Source: Flammeovirgaceae bacterium SG7u.111
GTDB lineage: Bacteria > Bacteroidota > Bacteroidia > Cytophagales > Flammeovirgaceae
NCBI GenBank assembly: GCA_034044135.1
Contig: CP139021.1
Coordinates: 5,471,635 to 5,535,634, forward strand
Length of the DNA stretch: 64,000 bases
Reading direction: 5' to 3'
Every line of letters begins with the position of its first letter. The stretch's first letter is position 1. The notes beneath the pieces were generated by a model that saw only the letters and a program-made list of their open reading frames with translations, searched no databases and was not told the origin of the DNA. The position numbers were made by a program, and so were the translations under genes. Shown here piece by piece: positions 44,455 to 54,292 of the stretch.

Positions 44455-44864
44455 ATTTAGCTCTTTTAGTATTTAGTAAAAAAATCACGCTCAAGTTACG
44501 AATACAGACATTTTTCTAGGAACAAAAATCTAGGAAAACCTTTGCGCATAATAAAAATGAAGTAAAATTGAACTTTGCCTAATTCACATTAGGCTGTATC
44601 ATGGTAAGAAGTAAAAAGATGTTTCCTAAGAAGAATAACAAGTATAGATTAGGCTAAAATCAAATAAGTATGGTGTTATTCAACGGGCTAACCCATTGCT
44701 AGTGATAAAATGATTATAGGTCACGCAAATAAAGCGTGACAAACTCTATATGATGAATCTTACTCGATAAGAATTAGGTAGGGTAATTCTAAAAAAGATA
44801 CCATTCATTTCCATTTAAGGAAAAAATAGTCATTTTTTGGAGCTGAAACCTAATACAAACAATT
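44455..44864. other. divergent intergenic region of about 410 bases
   Basis: Lies between the DUF5060 gene and the M1 peptidase gene. It holds a 7-bp inverted repeat GTCACGC/GCGTGAC (44720-44726 and 44734-44740) that could be an operator. Nothing else recognised; no gene seen. Confidence 0.4.
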
Positions 44865-46748
44865 ATGAGATTGCGTAGCTTAATCAACTTATCAATACTT
44901 TTTACAGCAAGTTTCTTGATTATATCTTGTGAAAAACCAAAGGAAAAACCAATGGAAAAACCTGAACCTAAAGTAGCTAAATCTGAAGACCACCATAGCT
45001 TTGCCCAGCCAGAGCAGGCAATAATGACTCACTTGGACTTAGAATTGGAAGTGGATTTTGAACAAAAACAATTGAAGGGAAAAGCTAAAATCCATTTTAA
45101 GAATAACAAATATGATCAGCTATTTTTGGATACAAGAGGCTTAGAAATTGAAAAGATAACAGTAGGAGACAGGGAATTAAAATATACCTTACATAATGAA
45201 ATTGAATATTTGGGAAGTGCCCTAGAAATTGAAATAGACACGTTTACCGAAGCATTAAATATTTTCTATAGAACATCTGCTGATGCACCAGCTCTCCAAT
45301 GGTTGAGCCCTCAGCAAACAGCCGGTAAGTCTGCGCCATTTCTATTTACCCAGTCTCAAGCAATACTTGCAAGAACATGGATACCTTGCCAAGACAGCCC
45401 AGGTATTCGGTTTACTTACAATGCCAAGATTAAAGTTCCCAAAGGACTTACCGCCCTCATGAGTGCAGAAAGCCTCACAACTGACAGTTCAGATGGTTTA
45501 TTCGAATTTAAGATGGAACAACCCATTCCCGCCTACCTCATGGCACTTGCAGTGGGAAAACTAAGTTTTGAAGCACTTGGCTCACGGACGGGAGTATACG
45601 CAGAGCCGGCTACTATCCATAAAGCAAAAAAAGAATTTGAAGATTTGGAGGAAATGCTGGAAACAGCCGAGAAAATATATGGAGAGTATGCTTGGGGAAG
45701 ATACGATGTACTTGTTTTACCACCGAGCTTTCCTTTTGGAGGCATGGAAAACCCGAGGATTACGTTTGCCACCCCAACTATTTTGGCTGGTGATAAATCT
45801 TTGGTTTCATTAGTTGCTCACGAGCTTGCCCATTCTTGGTCTGGCAATTTGGTTACCAATGCAACTTGGAACGACTTCTGGCTTAACGAAGGCTTCACTG
45901 TCTATTTTGAATACCGAATAATGGAAGAGATTTATGGAGAAGATGTATTCAAAATGCTGGCTCTTATAAGTTACCAAGACCTCCAAAGTGAACTAGAATC
46001 GATGAACTTTTCCGAGGATACTCACCTCAAGCTTAACCTGACCGGTCGTGATCCGGACGAAGGGTTGACTTCCATTGCTTACGATAAAGGCTTTTTCTTC
46101 TTAAAACTGATTGAAGAAACTGTTGGAAAAAAAAGCTGGGACAAATTCCTGATCAATTATTTTGATGAACATAAATTCAAATCGGTAAATACAGAAGAGT
46201 TTTTAGCTTATTTGGACAAAAATCTTTTGGATACCATTCCGGGCTCAAAAGATCAAATTATTCCTGAAAAATGGGTGTATGGCCCGGGATTACCAGACAA
46301 CTGCCCTCAAATAGTATCGGAAAAATTTGAAAAAGCAGAACAAGCAGCGAATAACTTTATTGAAAATGGCACTGCCCCCACTAACACAAAAGGATGGATG
46401 TACCAAGAATGGGTTCATTTTATAAGGAGTTTGAATGGAAAAATAGATGCCAAACAAATGGGACAGTTAGATGCTCTATTTGGATTGAGCAACAGTGGAA
46501 ATAATGAAGTTTTATTTGAGTGGTTGATGCTGGCAGTAGATAATCATTACACCACAGCATACGGCCAGTTGGAAAAATTTTTGAAGGATGTAGGAAGAAG
46601 AAAGTTCATTGCACCATTGTATAAAAAAATGGCAGACGATGAAAATCTTAACAAAACAGCAGAAAGAATCTACAAAAATGCTAGACCAAACTATCATTAT
46701 GTAGCTACTTCTACCATTGATCAGTATTTCAGCAATTCTAATCAATAG
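44865..46748 (+). CDS. M1 family metallopeptidase lipoprotein
   Basis: 627 residues. Lipobox IISC at residue 22, then a Lys/Glu/Pro-rich linker. The catalytic region has GGMEN at about 291 (exopeptidase motif), the zinc site H319-E320-x-x-H323 in HELAHSW, and the third ligand Glu342 in WLNEGF. The LTA4-hydrolase-like C-terminal helical region follows. It trims short peptides on the cell surface or in the periplasm. Confidence 0.94.
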   Translation: MRLRSLINLSILFTASFLIISCEKPKEKPMEKPEPKVAKSEDHHSFAQPEQAIMTHLDLELEVDFEQKQLKGKAKIHFKNNKYDQLFLDTRGLEIEKITVGDRELKYTLHNEIEYLGSALEIEIDTFTEALNIFYRTSADAPALQWLSPQQTAGKSAPFLFTQSQAILARTWIPCQDSPGIRFTYNAKIKVPKGLTALMSAESLTTDSSDGLFEFKMEQPIPAYLMALAVGKLSFEALGSRTGVYAEPATIHKAKKEFEDLEEMLETAEKIYGEYAWGRYDVLVLPPSFPFGGMENPRITFATPTILAGDKSLVSLVAHELAHSWSGNLVTNATWNDFWLNEGFTVYFEYRIMEEIYGEDVFKMLALISYQDLQSELESMNFSEDTHLKLNLTGRDPDEGLTSIAYDKGFFFLKLIEETVGKKSWDKFLINYFDEHKFKSVNTEEFLAYLDKNLLDTIPGSKDQIIPEKWVYGPGLPDNCPQIVSEKFEKAEQAANNFIENGTAPTNTKGWMYQEWVHFIRSLNGKIDAKQMGQLDALFGLSNSGNNEVLFEWLMLAVDNHYTTAYGQLEKFLKDVGRRKFIAPLYKKMADDENLNKTAERIYKNARPNYHYVATSTIDQYFSNSNQ

Positions 46749-46909
46749 GCCCCACCTTCACAATCCCTTGTATATGAAGCAAGTAGATTTATGCAAAAAT
46801 CTACTTGCTAATTTTATAAACATTTTATGTTTATTTATTGCTCATTAATTAAACAATCATTATTTTTGCCAATATAATTAACTATCAAATGTTTAAATAA
46901 TTGGCAATC

Positions 46910-47962
46910 ATGAAAGAAGCTAGATTTACTTTGCCCATCAAATACAAGGGGGACAGCGTTTCCGTGGGCATCAACAGCTGGAACCCTTTTCTGCACATCA
47001 AGGGACAAAATATATTCTTCATATTAGACCGAAGAATATTGCTTGCCATTCTCGCCTTGATGGTTGTAATACTTTTCAAAGGCTCCTTTAGCAAGGAACC
47101 GAGCGCTATTTATCATTACTATAATTTTGGAGAGGGGATGGATAAAATTTCGATCCCTGTTAAAAGTAATGAACCCCAGATTAATGATGAACTGCTTGAC
47201 ATTCTCCCTGACCTAGAGGAAGAACTTGAGCTTGAAACAGATCCAGGAAATGATAATATTAGGCAAGCCTTTCTAAGGGAAAAACACAAGATCACCTATA
47301 AATATATAGTAGGTAATAATGTAGCAAGGGCAGATCTATTGGACGACTATTCCCTTAAGGAAATGAATGAACAAATAAGCAGGTTATTTGTGAATATGAT
47401 TCTAGACAAAATACCTATGGAGGATCATGTTTACCAATATTTTACCGATACGGCAGATTTAAAAAAGATTGAAACTTGCCTAATGGAACAAGCTAAATTT
47501 AATATTCCTGCATCCATTAAGCTTAGCCAATCTGCGCTTGAAACCAGCTATGGACGAAGGATTTTAAACAACAATTACTTTGGAATTAAAGATAAATCGG
47601 GGAAAACCAGAAGAAAAACAACTACCGAATACTATACAGCCGCTGAGCTTAAAAGAAATAAAGACAAGGTTGTTTCACAAAAATTGGTAAAAAAGAATGG
47701 CAAGACTTTTTATAAGTGCACTGTGCGAGATCATTTCCAAGAATACATTACTCCTTGGCAATCTTTTAGGGCGCACTCAACTTATTTGAGAAACAACAAT
47801 AGGTATCACAAACTATTTTCAAGAGGGAAAGATTTTAATGAGTGGGCCGATACAATTGGAAGCACTAAAATGGGTGGGGTTGGATATGCCACATCTCCTA
47901 TTTACGGGAAAATATTGAAATCAATAATCAAAAGATACCACTTGGATTTACTTGATTACTAA
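46910..47962 (+). CDS. membrane-anchored glucosaminidase-domain peptidoglycan hydrolase
   Basis: 350 residues from ATG 46910. One membrane helix at about 41-58 (ILLAILALMVVILF) and a long periplasmic linker lead to a glucosaminidase domain (about 185-345) of the FlgJ/LytG type: IKLSQSALETSYGRRILNNN with Glu211 as the likely catalytic acid, YFGIK, and ITPWQSFRAHSTYL. It probably cleaves peptidoglycan glycan strands during growth or division. It ends 4 bases from the convergent anti-sigma gene. Confidence 0.9.
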   Translation: MKEARFTLPIKYKGDSVSVGINSWNPFLHIKGQNIFFILDRRILLAILALMVVILFKGSFSKEPSAIYHYYNFGEGMDKISIPVKSNEPQINDELLDILPDLEEELELETDPGNDNIRQAFLREKHKITYKYIVGNNVARADLLDDYSLKEMNEQISRLFVNMILDKIPMEDHVYQYFTDTADLKKIETCLMEQAKFNIPASIKLSQSALETSYGRRILNNNYFGIKDKSGKTRRKTTTEYYTAAELKRNKDKVVSQKLVKKNGKTFYKCTVRDHFQEYITPWQSFRAHSTYLRNNNRYHKLFSRGKDFNEWADTIGSTKMGGVGYATSPIYGKILKSIIKRYHLDLLDY

Positions 47963-47966
47963 GCCC

Positions 47967-49319
47967 TTACTTCTTTAATACGAAGTTATATTTCAAAGAT
48001 ACTCCAGCTGACCTGAACTTCAGGGATTCAGAACCTATAGCTTTGAGCGGCAGCCTTACAAAAGGCTCGATTACGTAGGAATTATTATTTTTCAACACTC
48101 TTTCTAACCCTACTGACAAATTAATAGCTGAAAAAGCGTCAATAGAATTCATTCCATAATGCTCTCTACCAAACTCCAACAAAGTAACATCAGGCACGTT
48201 AGTCTCAGCCGGAACAACAAACTCTTCCTCCTTAAATTCATATATTTCTTTAAAGTTCACGTAGCTATTCACTCCGGCACTCCCATAAAGTGCAAACTTC
48301 CCTACAGTTCCAATGGAATATGATACATTTATAGGGATGACAATAGAATGCATCAACGCTTCTTTTGTTACCATCTCCACCTTTCTTGGAGGCGAGCCTT
48401 TCCCTTGAAAAGCCACATCATCAACCACTAGCCCATTTAGTTCAACAGCAGAAAATTTATACGGATTAGCTAACCCTTTAGCCTGATACTGCCCCAAAAG
48501 CAGTCCGCTTGAGACTTTTAGCTTTTTTGCAACTGGGACATTCACCAGCATTCCAAATTCAGCTCCTGGCTTTGTATACCCTAACTGGTTCTCATGGTTG
48601 AAAGATGCAAAAGCTCCTGTCGAGATACTTAAAGTCATTGGGTTTCTAAAATTACCGTTTACATTTTGAGACTCGCTTGGAACTATAACAAATCTCTTTA
48701 ACCCCTTTTTATTGAGCCTTCTTTTTTTATCATTTTCTACACCTAATAATTCCACATCACTTTTTTGCAAAGAGTTGCCATAACTATTTGCAAGTAGATT
48801 TATTGAAACCTTTTGAAACAATGGAGTTCTGTTGATAGAAGGCGCATTTTTTACAAGTACTGTTTGAGGATAAAAAGTACTTTTTCGAACATAAGCAATA
48901 GCCTCTTGGTTTTTTATTACCTCAGGTTTTTCTTTAACCCAACCAACTCTTTTGCTGGTTTTTGACCTTAGTTCAGTTGCAGCTTGCTCAACTAACTGTT
49001 GTGATTCCAGACCTTTTGCGGTTTGCTCATTTTGAAAACCTTCTTCTATCCCCCCCCTTCTTGCCAACATGGATGCTGACATCATTTCAGATTGCACTAT
49101 TCCCCCATCTTGATCACCCAATTGGAAGGGCACAATAGAGAATAATAGCATTGCTGCTATTGTCGATATCTTAGCTAATGGAAAGCGTGGTTCAGGAACA
49201 AAATTGGTTGGTAACTTTTTTTCAAATTTATCCCAACTTGTGGGATCATACTCTGGTTGTAATGAATCAAGTTCTTCTCTAATTTTATCCGCCAGCCTCT
49301 TGTCGAACAGTTCTTTCAT
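47967..49319 (-). CDS. anti-sigma-like N-terminus fused to barrel-like domain
   Basis: 450 residues. Residues 1-46 are soluble and resemble an anti-sigma start (KELFDKRLADKIREELDSL, YDPTSWDKFEKKL); one membrane helix lies at about 48-67. The long C-terminal part (about 230-450) is rich in alternating strands (LSISTGAFASF, GAEFGMLVNVPVAKK, SSGLLLGQY, ALYGSAGVNSYVNF, AINLSVGLERVL), like a porin-family beta-barrel, ending SAGVSLKYNFVLKK. An inner-membrane helix and a barrel domain in one chain are hard to reconcile. It overlaps the ECF sigma gene by 35 bases. Confidence 0.75.
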   Translation of the reverse strand: MKELFDKRLADKIREELDSLQPEYDPTSWDKFEKKLPTNFVPEPRFPLAKISTIAAMLLFSIVPFQLGDQDGGIVQSEMMSASMLARRGGIEEGFQNEQTAKGLESQQLVEQAATELRSKTSKRVGWVKEKPEVIKNQEAIAYVRKSTFYPQTVLVKNAPSINRTPLFQKVSINLLANSYGNSLQKSDVELLGVENDKKRRLNKKGLKRFVIVPSESQNVNGNFRNPMTLSISTGAFASFNHENQLGYTKPGAEFGMLVNVPVAKKLKVSSGLLLGQYQAKGLANPYKFSAVELNGLVVDDVAFQGKGSPPRKVEMVTKEALMHSIVIPINVSYSIGTVGKFALYGSAGVNSYVNFKEIYEFKEEEFVVPAETNVPDVTLLEFGREHYGMNSIDAFSAINLSVGLERVLKNNNSYVIEPFVRLPLKAIGSESLKFRSAGVSLKYNFVLKK

Positions 49320-49872
49320 ATCTCTCCGTAAATAATTCCTTTACTTTTTCCCGAAGTATATTTTTGGCTCGAGTCAGGTTCGAACGTGAAGTCCCCACCG
49401 GTATATTCATTTTTTCTGATATTTCCTGATGAGAATAACCTTCAAGTTCGTAAAGGTTAAACGTTAGTCTGTATTTGTCTGGAAGTTTTTGGAGAAGGGT
49501 TAAAATTTGCTCGGCTGTCAACTTACTTATGATGTCATAGCTGTAAGTTATATCTGATGCACCCTCAAGACAAATAGTTCCTTTTTCTATCTGGTTTTTA
49601 CCTCTGTAATAGTCTATTGATGTATTTATAATGATTCTTCTAACCCAACCTTTGAATGACTTGTTTAAGTCATACAACTTCAACTTCCCAAAAACCTTCA
49701 TGAAGCTATCATTAAAAATCTCTTCCGCCTCTTCCTTATTACCTGCATAGCGCATTGCTATGGACATTCCATATCCATAATAAGACTTATAAAGCTCTTC
49801 TTGAGCTGTCCTTTTGCCTTTTAAGCATGCCTTAATGCACGTAATCTCTTTTTGAGTTAATCCATTTTCCAT
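49285..49872 (-). CDS. ECF RNA polymerase sigma factor
   Basis: 195 residues. Region 2 carries YGMSIAMRYAGNKEEAEEIF and SFMKVFGKL, and region 4 carries LQKLPDKYRLTFNLYELEGYSHQEIS with a helix-turn-helix. Typical ECF length. Its 3' end overlaps the anti-sigma-like gene by 35 bases, so the two are co-transcribed and probably form one regulatory pair. Targets unknown. Confidence 0.93.
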   Translation of the reverse strand: MENGLTQKEITCIKACLKGKRTAQEELYKSYYGYGMSIAMRYAGNKEEAEEIFNDSFMKVFGKLKLYDLNKSFKGWVRRIIINTSIDYYRGKNQIEKGTICLEGASDITYSYDIISKLTAEQILTLLQKLPDKYRLTFNLYELEGYSHQEISEKMNIPVGTSRSNLTRAKNILREKVKELFTERYERTVRQEAGG

Positions 49873-50313
49873 AAACTACGAAAGTGGCATTTTAAACTAA
49901 GATACCATTTAATGTTAGGCTCTCCTAACAAATTACCAACAATTTCTTAGACCCAACTTTTAAGCTTATGGTTTAACGGCTCAAATTATATTTTAATATT
50001 ATTTTTATATTGGTTCATTATCTTTCTATACGGACAAAATTTACTAAAACGCTGCATTCCCCTCCTATTTTTTCTTCAAATCCTCTAATTTTATTACCCA
50101 ACATTCAATACAGTCTATCTTCTTTTATTCTCACCTGCCAAAACTTATATTCCAACCCCAAATATCTCATAAACCATCTAGCAATTCCCCCTTTGCCTAT
50201 TTAATTTTTTGTTCATACCTTATTCATCAAGTTTCCTGAAAAGGTGATTAATTTGCACTCGAATTTTCGACCTTTTCCTTTAAGCATCTTCACTAACACC
50301 AACAGTTACAACG
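49873..50313. other. pyrimidine-rich gap of about 440 bases
   Basis: The plus strand is strongly C/T-biased from about 50010 to 50300. Short frames here have no codon character that I would accept as a gene. It separates the divergent sigma and PAP2 genes and probably holds both promoters, but I see no clear match to TTG-N20-TAnnTTTG. Confidence 0.4.
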
Positions 50314-51024
50314 ATGTACTCAAAGCAATACTCTCCACATCCCAAATTTCAAAAATTTCACCAATTACAATATTTGGTGGCTTTTCTCTTTCTCATGCCG
50401 CTTATTCTGACCTTACCCAAAGGTACCATTAGTATAGCTGTAAATTCTTCCTATAACATTTTTTCTGATTTATTTTTCAAATACATCACCAACTTGGGGC
50501 ACGGAGTTGTGTTCGGAGTTGCTGTGCTAATCTTACTTTTTTACAAATATTCTTACTCTCTAATTATGCTTCTTGCAGGGTTAATGCACGGGCTTATTGT
50601 TCACTATTGTAAAAACTATGTCTTCAGTGAAATGGCTCGCCCCACGGCTTTTTTTAGCAACCCAGATGTTTTGCATTTTGTAGATGGAGTTGCCGTCCAT
50701 GCTACCCGCTCTTTTCCTTCAGGCCATACTGCTACTGCTTTTGCTTTTGCATTTCTGCTTCCTATGATGCTTCCTAAAAAAAGGCTTTCTTTCATTCTAT
50801 TTACCTTCGCTGTTCTGACTGCATATTCTAGAATCTACTTACTCCAACATTTCTTTATTGATACCTATTTTGGAGCACTAATCGGCATAGGTACTTCATG
50901 GGCTATTTGGCAGTTTTTTGAAAAAACTCCTGCAATCAAAAATAGCAGAGCCCTCAACTCTTCTTTAACCAAAGATTTTGATCTAGACAAAAAGCTGCCG
51001 ATCCTATTTTGGAAAAATCAGTAA
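50314..51024 (+). CDS. PAP2-family membrane phosphatase
   Basis: 236 residues with about six membrane helices. The three phosphatase motifs are intact: KNYVFSEMARP, SFPSGHTA and SRIYLLQHFFIDTYFG. It removes phosphate from a lipid such as undecaprenyl diphosphate or lipid A at the outer face of the inner membrane. The metallophosphoesterase gene follows after 160 bases. Confidence 0.93.
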   Translation: MYSKQYSPHPKFQKFHQLQYLVAFLFLMPLILTLPKGTISIAVNSSYNIFSDLFFKYITNLGHGVVFGVAVLILLFYKYSYSLIMLLAGLMHGLIVHYCKNYVFSEMARPTAFFSNPDVLHFVDGVAVHATRSFPSGHTATAFAFAFLLPMMLPKKRLSFILFTFAVLTAYSRIYLLQHFFIDTYFGALIGIGTSWAIWQFFEKTPAIKNSRALNSSLTKDFDLDKKLPILFWKNQ

Positions 51025-51184
51025 TGTTTGCTTATCAATTAAGCCTGATTTACCATTGTTTTCATCTTTCAGTTTGAATAAAAATTAAGAATTAGTTAAG
51101 GTTTGAGTTAAAAAAAGCAGATTTGGATAGAAGTTCTAATATTTGATCCTTCTTCCCCAAACAACTTACTTTTAACTACATCAA

Positions 51185-52246
51185 ATGAAAAATGGGAAAA
51201 ACAACTTTGACTCTTTAAAAAAACTGTTCAAAAACTCACCTACTATTCCTATCAATAAAAAAGATAGGGTGCTTATCATCAGTGATTTTCACATGGGAGA
51301 CGGTGGCTCTACCGATGACTTTATTCCCAATTCGGACTTACTCATCTATGCCCTCAGAGAGTTTTATCTCCCTAAAAATTACACCCTCATTTTGAATGGT
51401 GATGTTGAGGAACTTCAGCGTTTCGACTACAAGAAAATAAACAAACGGTGGAAAGAGGTTTACAAATTATTTGATGAGTTTAACGCCAAAGGGTTACTTT
51501 ATAAAACCATTGGAAACCATGACATTGGACTACTTTCTAAAGAATCGCCCACTACTAACTATGAACTTCATGAAGGAATTGTTTTAAACTATAAAGAGAA
51601 TGACATTTTCATTTTCCACGGTCACCAGGCTTCTGCCAAGTACAATAAACATAATGCTTTGGTTGGGTACACCCTAAGGTACCTAGCTAATCCTCTGGGC
51701 ATTAAAAACTACTCCGTAGCCCATAATAGCCGCAAAAAATTTAAGATCGAGAAAAGCACGTACAATTTCGCATCTAAACAAAAGGTGGTTGCTATTATTG
51801 GGCACACGCACCGCCCACTTTTTGAATCATTACCCAAGTCTGAGAGACTTCGATATAAAATAGAAGAGCTGTGCCGGAATTATTCTGAAGTGAGCAAAGA
51901 AGAAAGCAAGGCAGTTAAAAAACTGATTGATATTTATAAAAAAGAACTTAAGAAGCTTTATAAGGAAGATAAAACAGAAGGCGAACAGGATATCTACAAC
52001 TCGTTCATACACCTCCCTTGCCTCTTTAATTCGGGCTGTGTGATAGGGAAAAGAGGGATCACGGCACTCGAAATAAGCAAAGGAGAGATTAGTCTCGTCC
52101 ATTGGTTCGATAAAAAAACGAGTAAAAAATACCTCAAGCACAACGGCTACGATCCTATTCAGATAGGTACCTCAGATTATTTCAAGATGTTGATTAACAA
52201 AGAAAAACTTAGCTATATTTTTACAAGAATCAATCTACTAACCTAG
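51185..52246 (+). CDS. calcineurin-like metallophosphoesterase
   Basis: 353 residues. The metal-binding motifs are all present: SDFHMGDGG, LNGDVEE, TIGNHD, FHGHQ and GHTHRP. The layout recalls LpxH-like and other UDP-diacylglucosamine hydrolases, but the protein is longer and has a Lys/Glu-rich insert (about 240-265), so the substrate is uncertain. Cytoplasmic. Confidence 0.9.
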   Translation: MKNGKNNFDSLKKLFKNSPTIPINKKDRVLIISDFHMGDGGSTDDFIPNSDLLIYALREFYLPKNYTLILNGDVEELQRFDYKKINKRWKEVYKLFDEFNAKGLLYKTIGNHDIGLLSKESPTTNYELHEGIVLNYKENDIFIFHGHQASAKYNKHNALVGYTLRYLANPLGIKNYSVAHNSRKKFKIEKSTYNFASKQKVVAIIGHTHRPLFESLPKSERLRYKIEELCRNYSEVSKEESKAVKKLIDIYKKELKKLYKEDKTEGEQDIYNSFIHLPCLFNSGCVIGKRGITALEISKGEISLVHWFDKKTSKKYLKHNGYDPIQIGTSDYFKMLINKEKLSYIFTRINLLT

Positions 52247-52261
52247 TTAGTAACTATTGGA

Positions 52262-52330
52262 TAAAAAAAGACCGGAGGCAGGTAACATTACCTAACCCCC
52301 GGTTTCTAATCTAAACCCAAATCCAATTAG
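52262..52330. other. hairpin plus CTAA tract, leader-like
   Basis: A run of A, an imperfect hairpin (ACCGG...CCGGT with GGTAA/TTACC inside), then TTTCTAATCTAAACCCAAA. The arrangement matches the element at 298-420. It may act as terminator for the metallophosphoesterase gene or be a receptor-leader remnant; no gene follows within 300 bases. Confidence 0.35.
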
Positions 52331-52548
52331 ATTTACTTTAAATTCTTAGCTATCAAACTTATTTATGCTTTTAAAACAAAAAAACTGGAGTAAAAAATTA
52401 GCCTACAAAAAATCAATCTAAAAAAGTTCAACATCATACTATTCAAGATACCAATCATAAATAAAACAGATCATCCAGCTGATTAGTTGGGTGCTTTTCA
52501 ACTCTTATACAGCACATATCTTTGTTTCTGAACTGCTATCAACATTTC

Positions 52549-53427
52549 TTAGGTATATTTTCTCAATATGCTATCTACTCCTGACATATATCCTACTCCA
52601 AAAAGGTTTACATGAACGAGTAAGGGGTAGAGATTGTAAATATCTAAGCGTTCTTCAAGTCCTTTTTCCGTAGGGTAAGTTTCTTGATAAGCCTGATAGA
52701 ACATGTGGGAGAATCCTCCAAACAGTTTTGTCATGGCCAAATCGACTTCTCTATGCCCAAAGTACGTTGCTGGATCTATCAAGCAAGGCTCTCCCTTTTC
52801 CCCTACCATCAAGTTCCCATTCCACAAATCACCATGAACCAATGACGGATGCTCTTGGACAAGCAAATTAGGCAGCTTGGCAGCTAAGGCATCAAGCTTT
52901 TTCAAATATGTTTTTGAGATAACACCGCTTTCAATTGCCAGCCTAAACTGAGGCTCAAGTCTGTTTTCAACAAAAAAATCAATCCAGTTACTTTTAAAGG
53001 TATTTGTCTGTGGAAGAGAGCCTATAAAATTATTTATACTTAACCCATACTGCTCATTTTTACTCCTATGCATCTGAGCTAGTTGCTTTCCCAAATCTTC
53101 CCAATAGCTAGACGAACGAACGCTTGATTCAATGTATTCCAACACTAAAAATGCAATTTGATTTACTTCACCAACCCCTATTGGTTTAGGTATCTTTATC
53201 GCATTTGCTTTTATCATTAAAAAAAGCCCTTCTTGCTCAGCTGCAAACATCTCTTTTGGCTGCGATTGGTTCCATTTGATGCAATAGACACCCTTAGTTG
53301 TCTTTAGCTTCGTTGCATTGTTGACACACCCTCCAGACAAGTTTTTCTCACCTAGCACAGCTATTTCTTCTTCAAAAACCTGGCTCAACGCCTTTTCATA
53401 AAATTCTTGTTTAGAAAACTCAAACAT
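52549..53427 (-). CDS. fructosamine-3-kinase-like protein
   Basis: 292 residues from ATG 53427; upstream starts at 53448 and 53466 would run into the terminator. Protein-kinase-like fold of the fructosamine kinase family: GGCVNNA in the N-lobe and the catalytic VHGDLWNGNLMV with LIDPATYFGHREVDLAM. It phosphorylates sugar adducts on amines to allow their removal, in the cytoplasm. Confidence 0.92.
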   Translation of the reverse strand: MFEFSKQEFYEKALSQVFEEEIAVLGEKNLSGGCVNNATKLKTTKGVYCIKWNQSQPKEMFAAEQEGLFLMIKANAIKIPKPIGVGEVNQIAFLVLEYIESSVRSSSYWEDLGKQLAQMHRSKNEQYGLSINNFIGSLPQTNTFKSNWIDFFVENRLEPQFRLAIESGVISKTYLKKLDALAAKLPNLLVQEHPSLVHGDLWNGNLMVGEKGEPCLIDPATYFGHREVDLAMTKLFGGFSHMFYQAYQETYPTEKGLEERLDIYNLYPLLVHVNLFGVGYMSGVDSILRKYT

Positions 53428-53448
53428 ATTAGCCTGTGTGGTTAGCAT

Positions 53449-53476
53449 TAAAAAACCCCACACCAAAGTGCGGGGT
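53449..53476 (-). terminator. terminator of the 53502-53927 gene
   Basis: CCCCGCAC and GTGTGGGG pair on the minus strand (plus-strand bases 53456-53463 and 53468-53475), one G-T pair, followed by a T run. Confidence 0.75.
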
Positions 53477-53501
53477 ATATTTTATGAAATGAACCGTTTT
53501 A

Positions 53502-53927
53502 TTATTTATGTAAATTAGTTATGAAACCAAATAAGCTTTGCCTGATATTGGCAAGCTCTTCTAAAAAAGAAACCATTTTTTCACCATAAGCTTTATGTTC
53601 TTCTCTAGACCTATCATTTTCGGGAATAGGGGCACCAGACTTGCTTAGTCTTATCAGATGCTTTCTGTGTTGTGAGACATCATGCTTAATCTGGTAAACA
53701 ACTTCACCTCCGTAATACGTAATGAGGCTTTGCAGGTGGGAAATTTGTTTTTTTTCTTCTTTAGTTGTTGTGACAGCGTAATAATGGTCGAGCAAGCGTT
53801 GGAACAATTTCAACTCTTCGCGCCAAAATAATGCATCGGCTTTCCACTCATCACTTTGCTGTACTAATTCATCCAAGCTTGCTTCGGAAACGTATTCATT
53901 TGTGGGAGCTTCTACTAAAAGTGCCAT
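53502..53927 (-). CDS. small helical protein of unknown function
   Basis: 141 residues, all-helical with coiled-coil potential (WREELKLFQRLLDHYYAV, FLEELANIRQSLFGFI). No signal peptide, membrane segment or catalytic motif. The gene is followed at once by a strong terminator and the fructosamine-kinase gene. Confidence 0.7.
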   Translation of the reverse strand: MALLVEAPTNEYVSEASLDELVQQSDEWKADALFWREELKLFQRLLDHYYAVTTTKEEKKQISHLQSLITYYGGEVVYQIKHDVSQHRKHLIRLSKSGAPIPENDRSREEHKAYGEKMVSFLEELANIRQSLFGFITNLHK

Positions 53928-54292
53928 AGGCTTTATGTATTTTAGTTTATGGAGATTAAATAAATAGATAAAGTAGTCTTTTCTTCATATTTACTGTTTT
54001 TGGTGTGAAAATAAACCTCCTAATTGCGCTTATGATCAGCAGCTTGATTGAAAGTTCTGTTATAATCCTCAACTTTTTCATGACGATCATTGGCAAAACA
54101 AATGATTTTCATCAGTAAAAACCCCTCCCTAAATTACCAGTAAAGACTCAAAAGGAAGAATGTTTCCATAAGCCGTGTTCTTGTTTTTCAATGTAAGAAA
54201 AAAATTGCTATTATCCATTTAGAAAAGGGAGATTTTGAGCAAAAAAAAGCACCGATATTTCCATCGGTGCTTTATATTATTTTTAGTGGCCC
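53928..54292. other. gap of about 365 bases
   Basis: Holds a 37-codon hydrophobic frame starting GTG 54005 (MKINLLIALMISSLIESS, ending at TAA 54116-54118) that could be a membrane peptide but has weak support. Near 54245-54272 there is a bidirectional terminator. No other gene seen. Confidence 0.25.
54245..54272. terminator. terminator at the 3' end of the PBP1A gene
   Basis: AAAGCACCGAT (54245-54255) pairs with ATCGGTGCTTT (54262-54272), with A and T tracts on both sides. The minus-strand PBP1A gene ends at 54293. Confidence 0.85.

Noticed and set aside
50010-50204. 64-codon frame in the pyrimidine-rich gap
   Set aside because: Low complexity and Pro/Ser/Leu-rich from base bias; no conserved motif.
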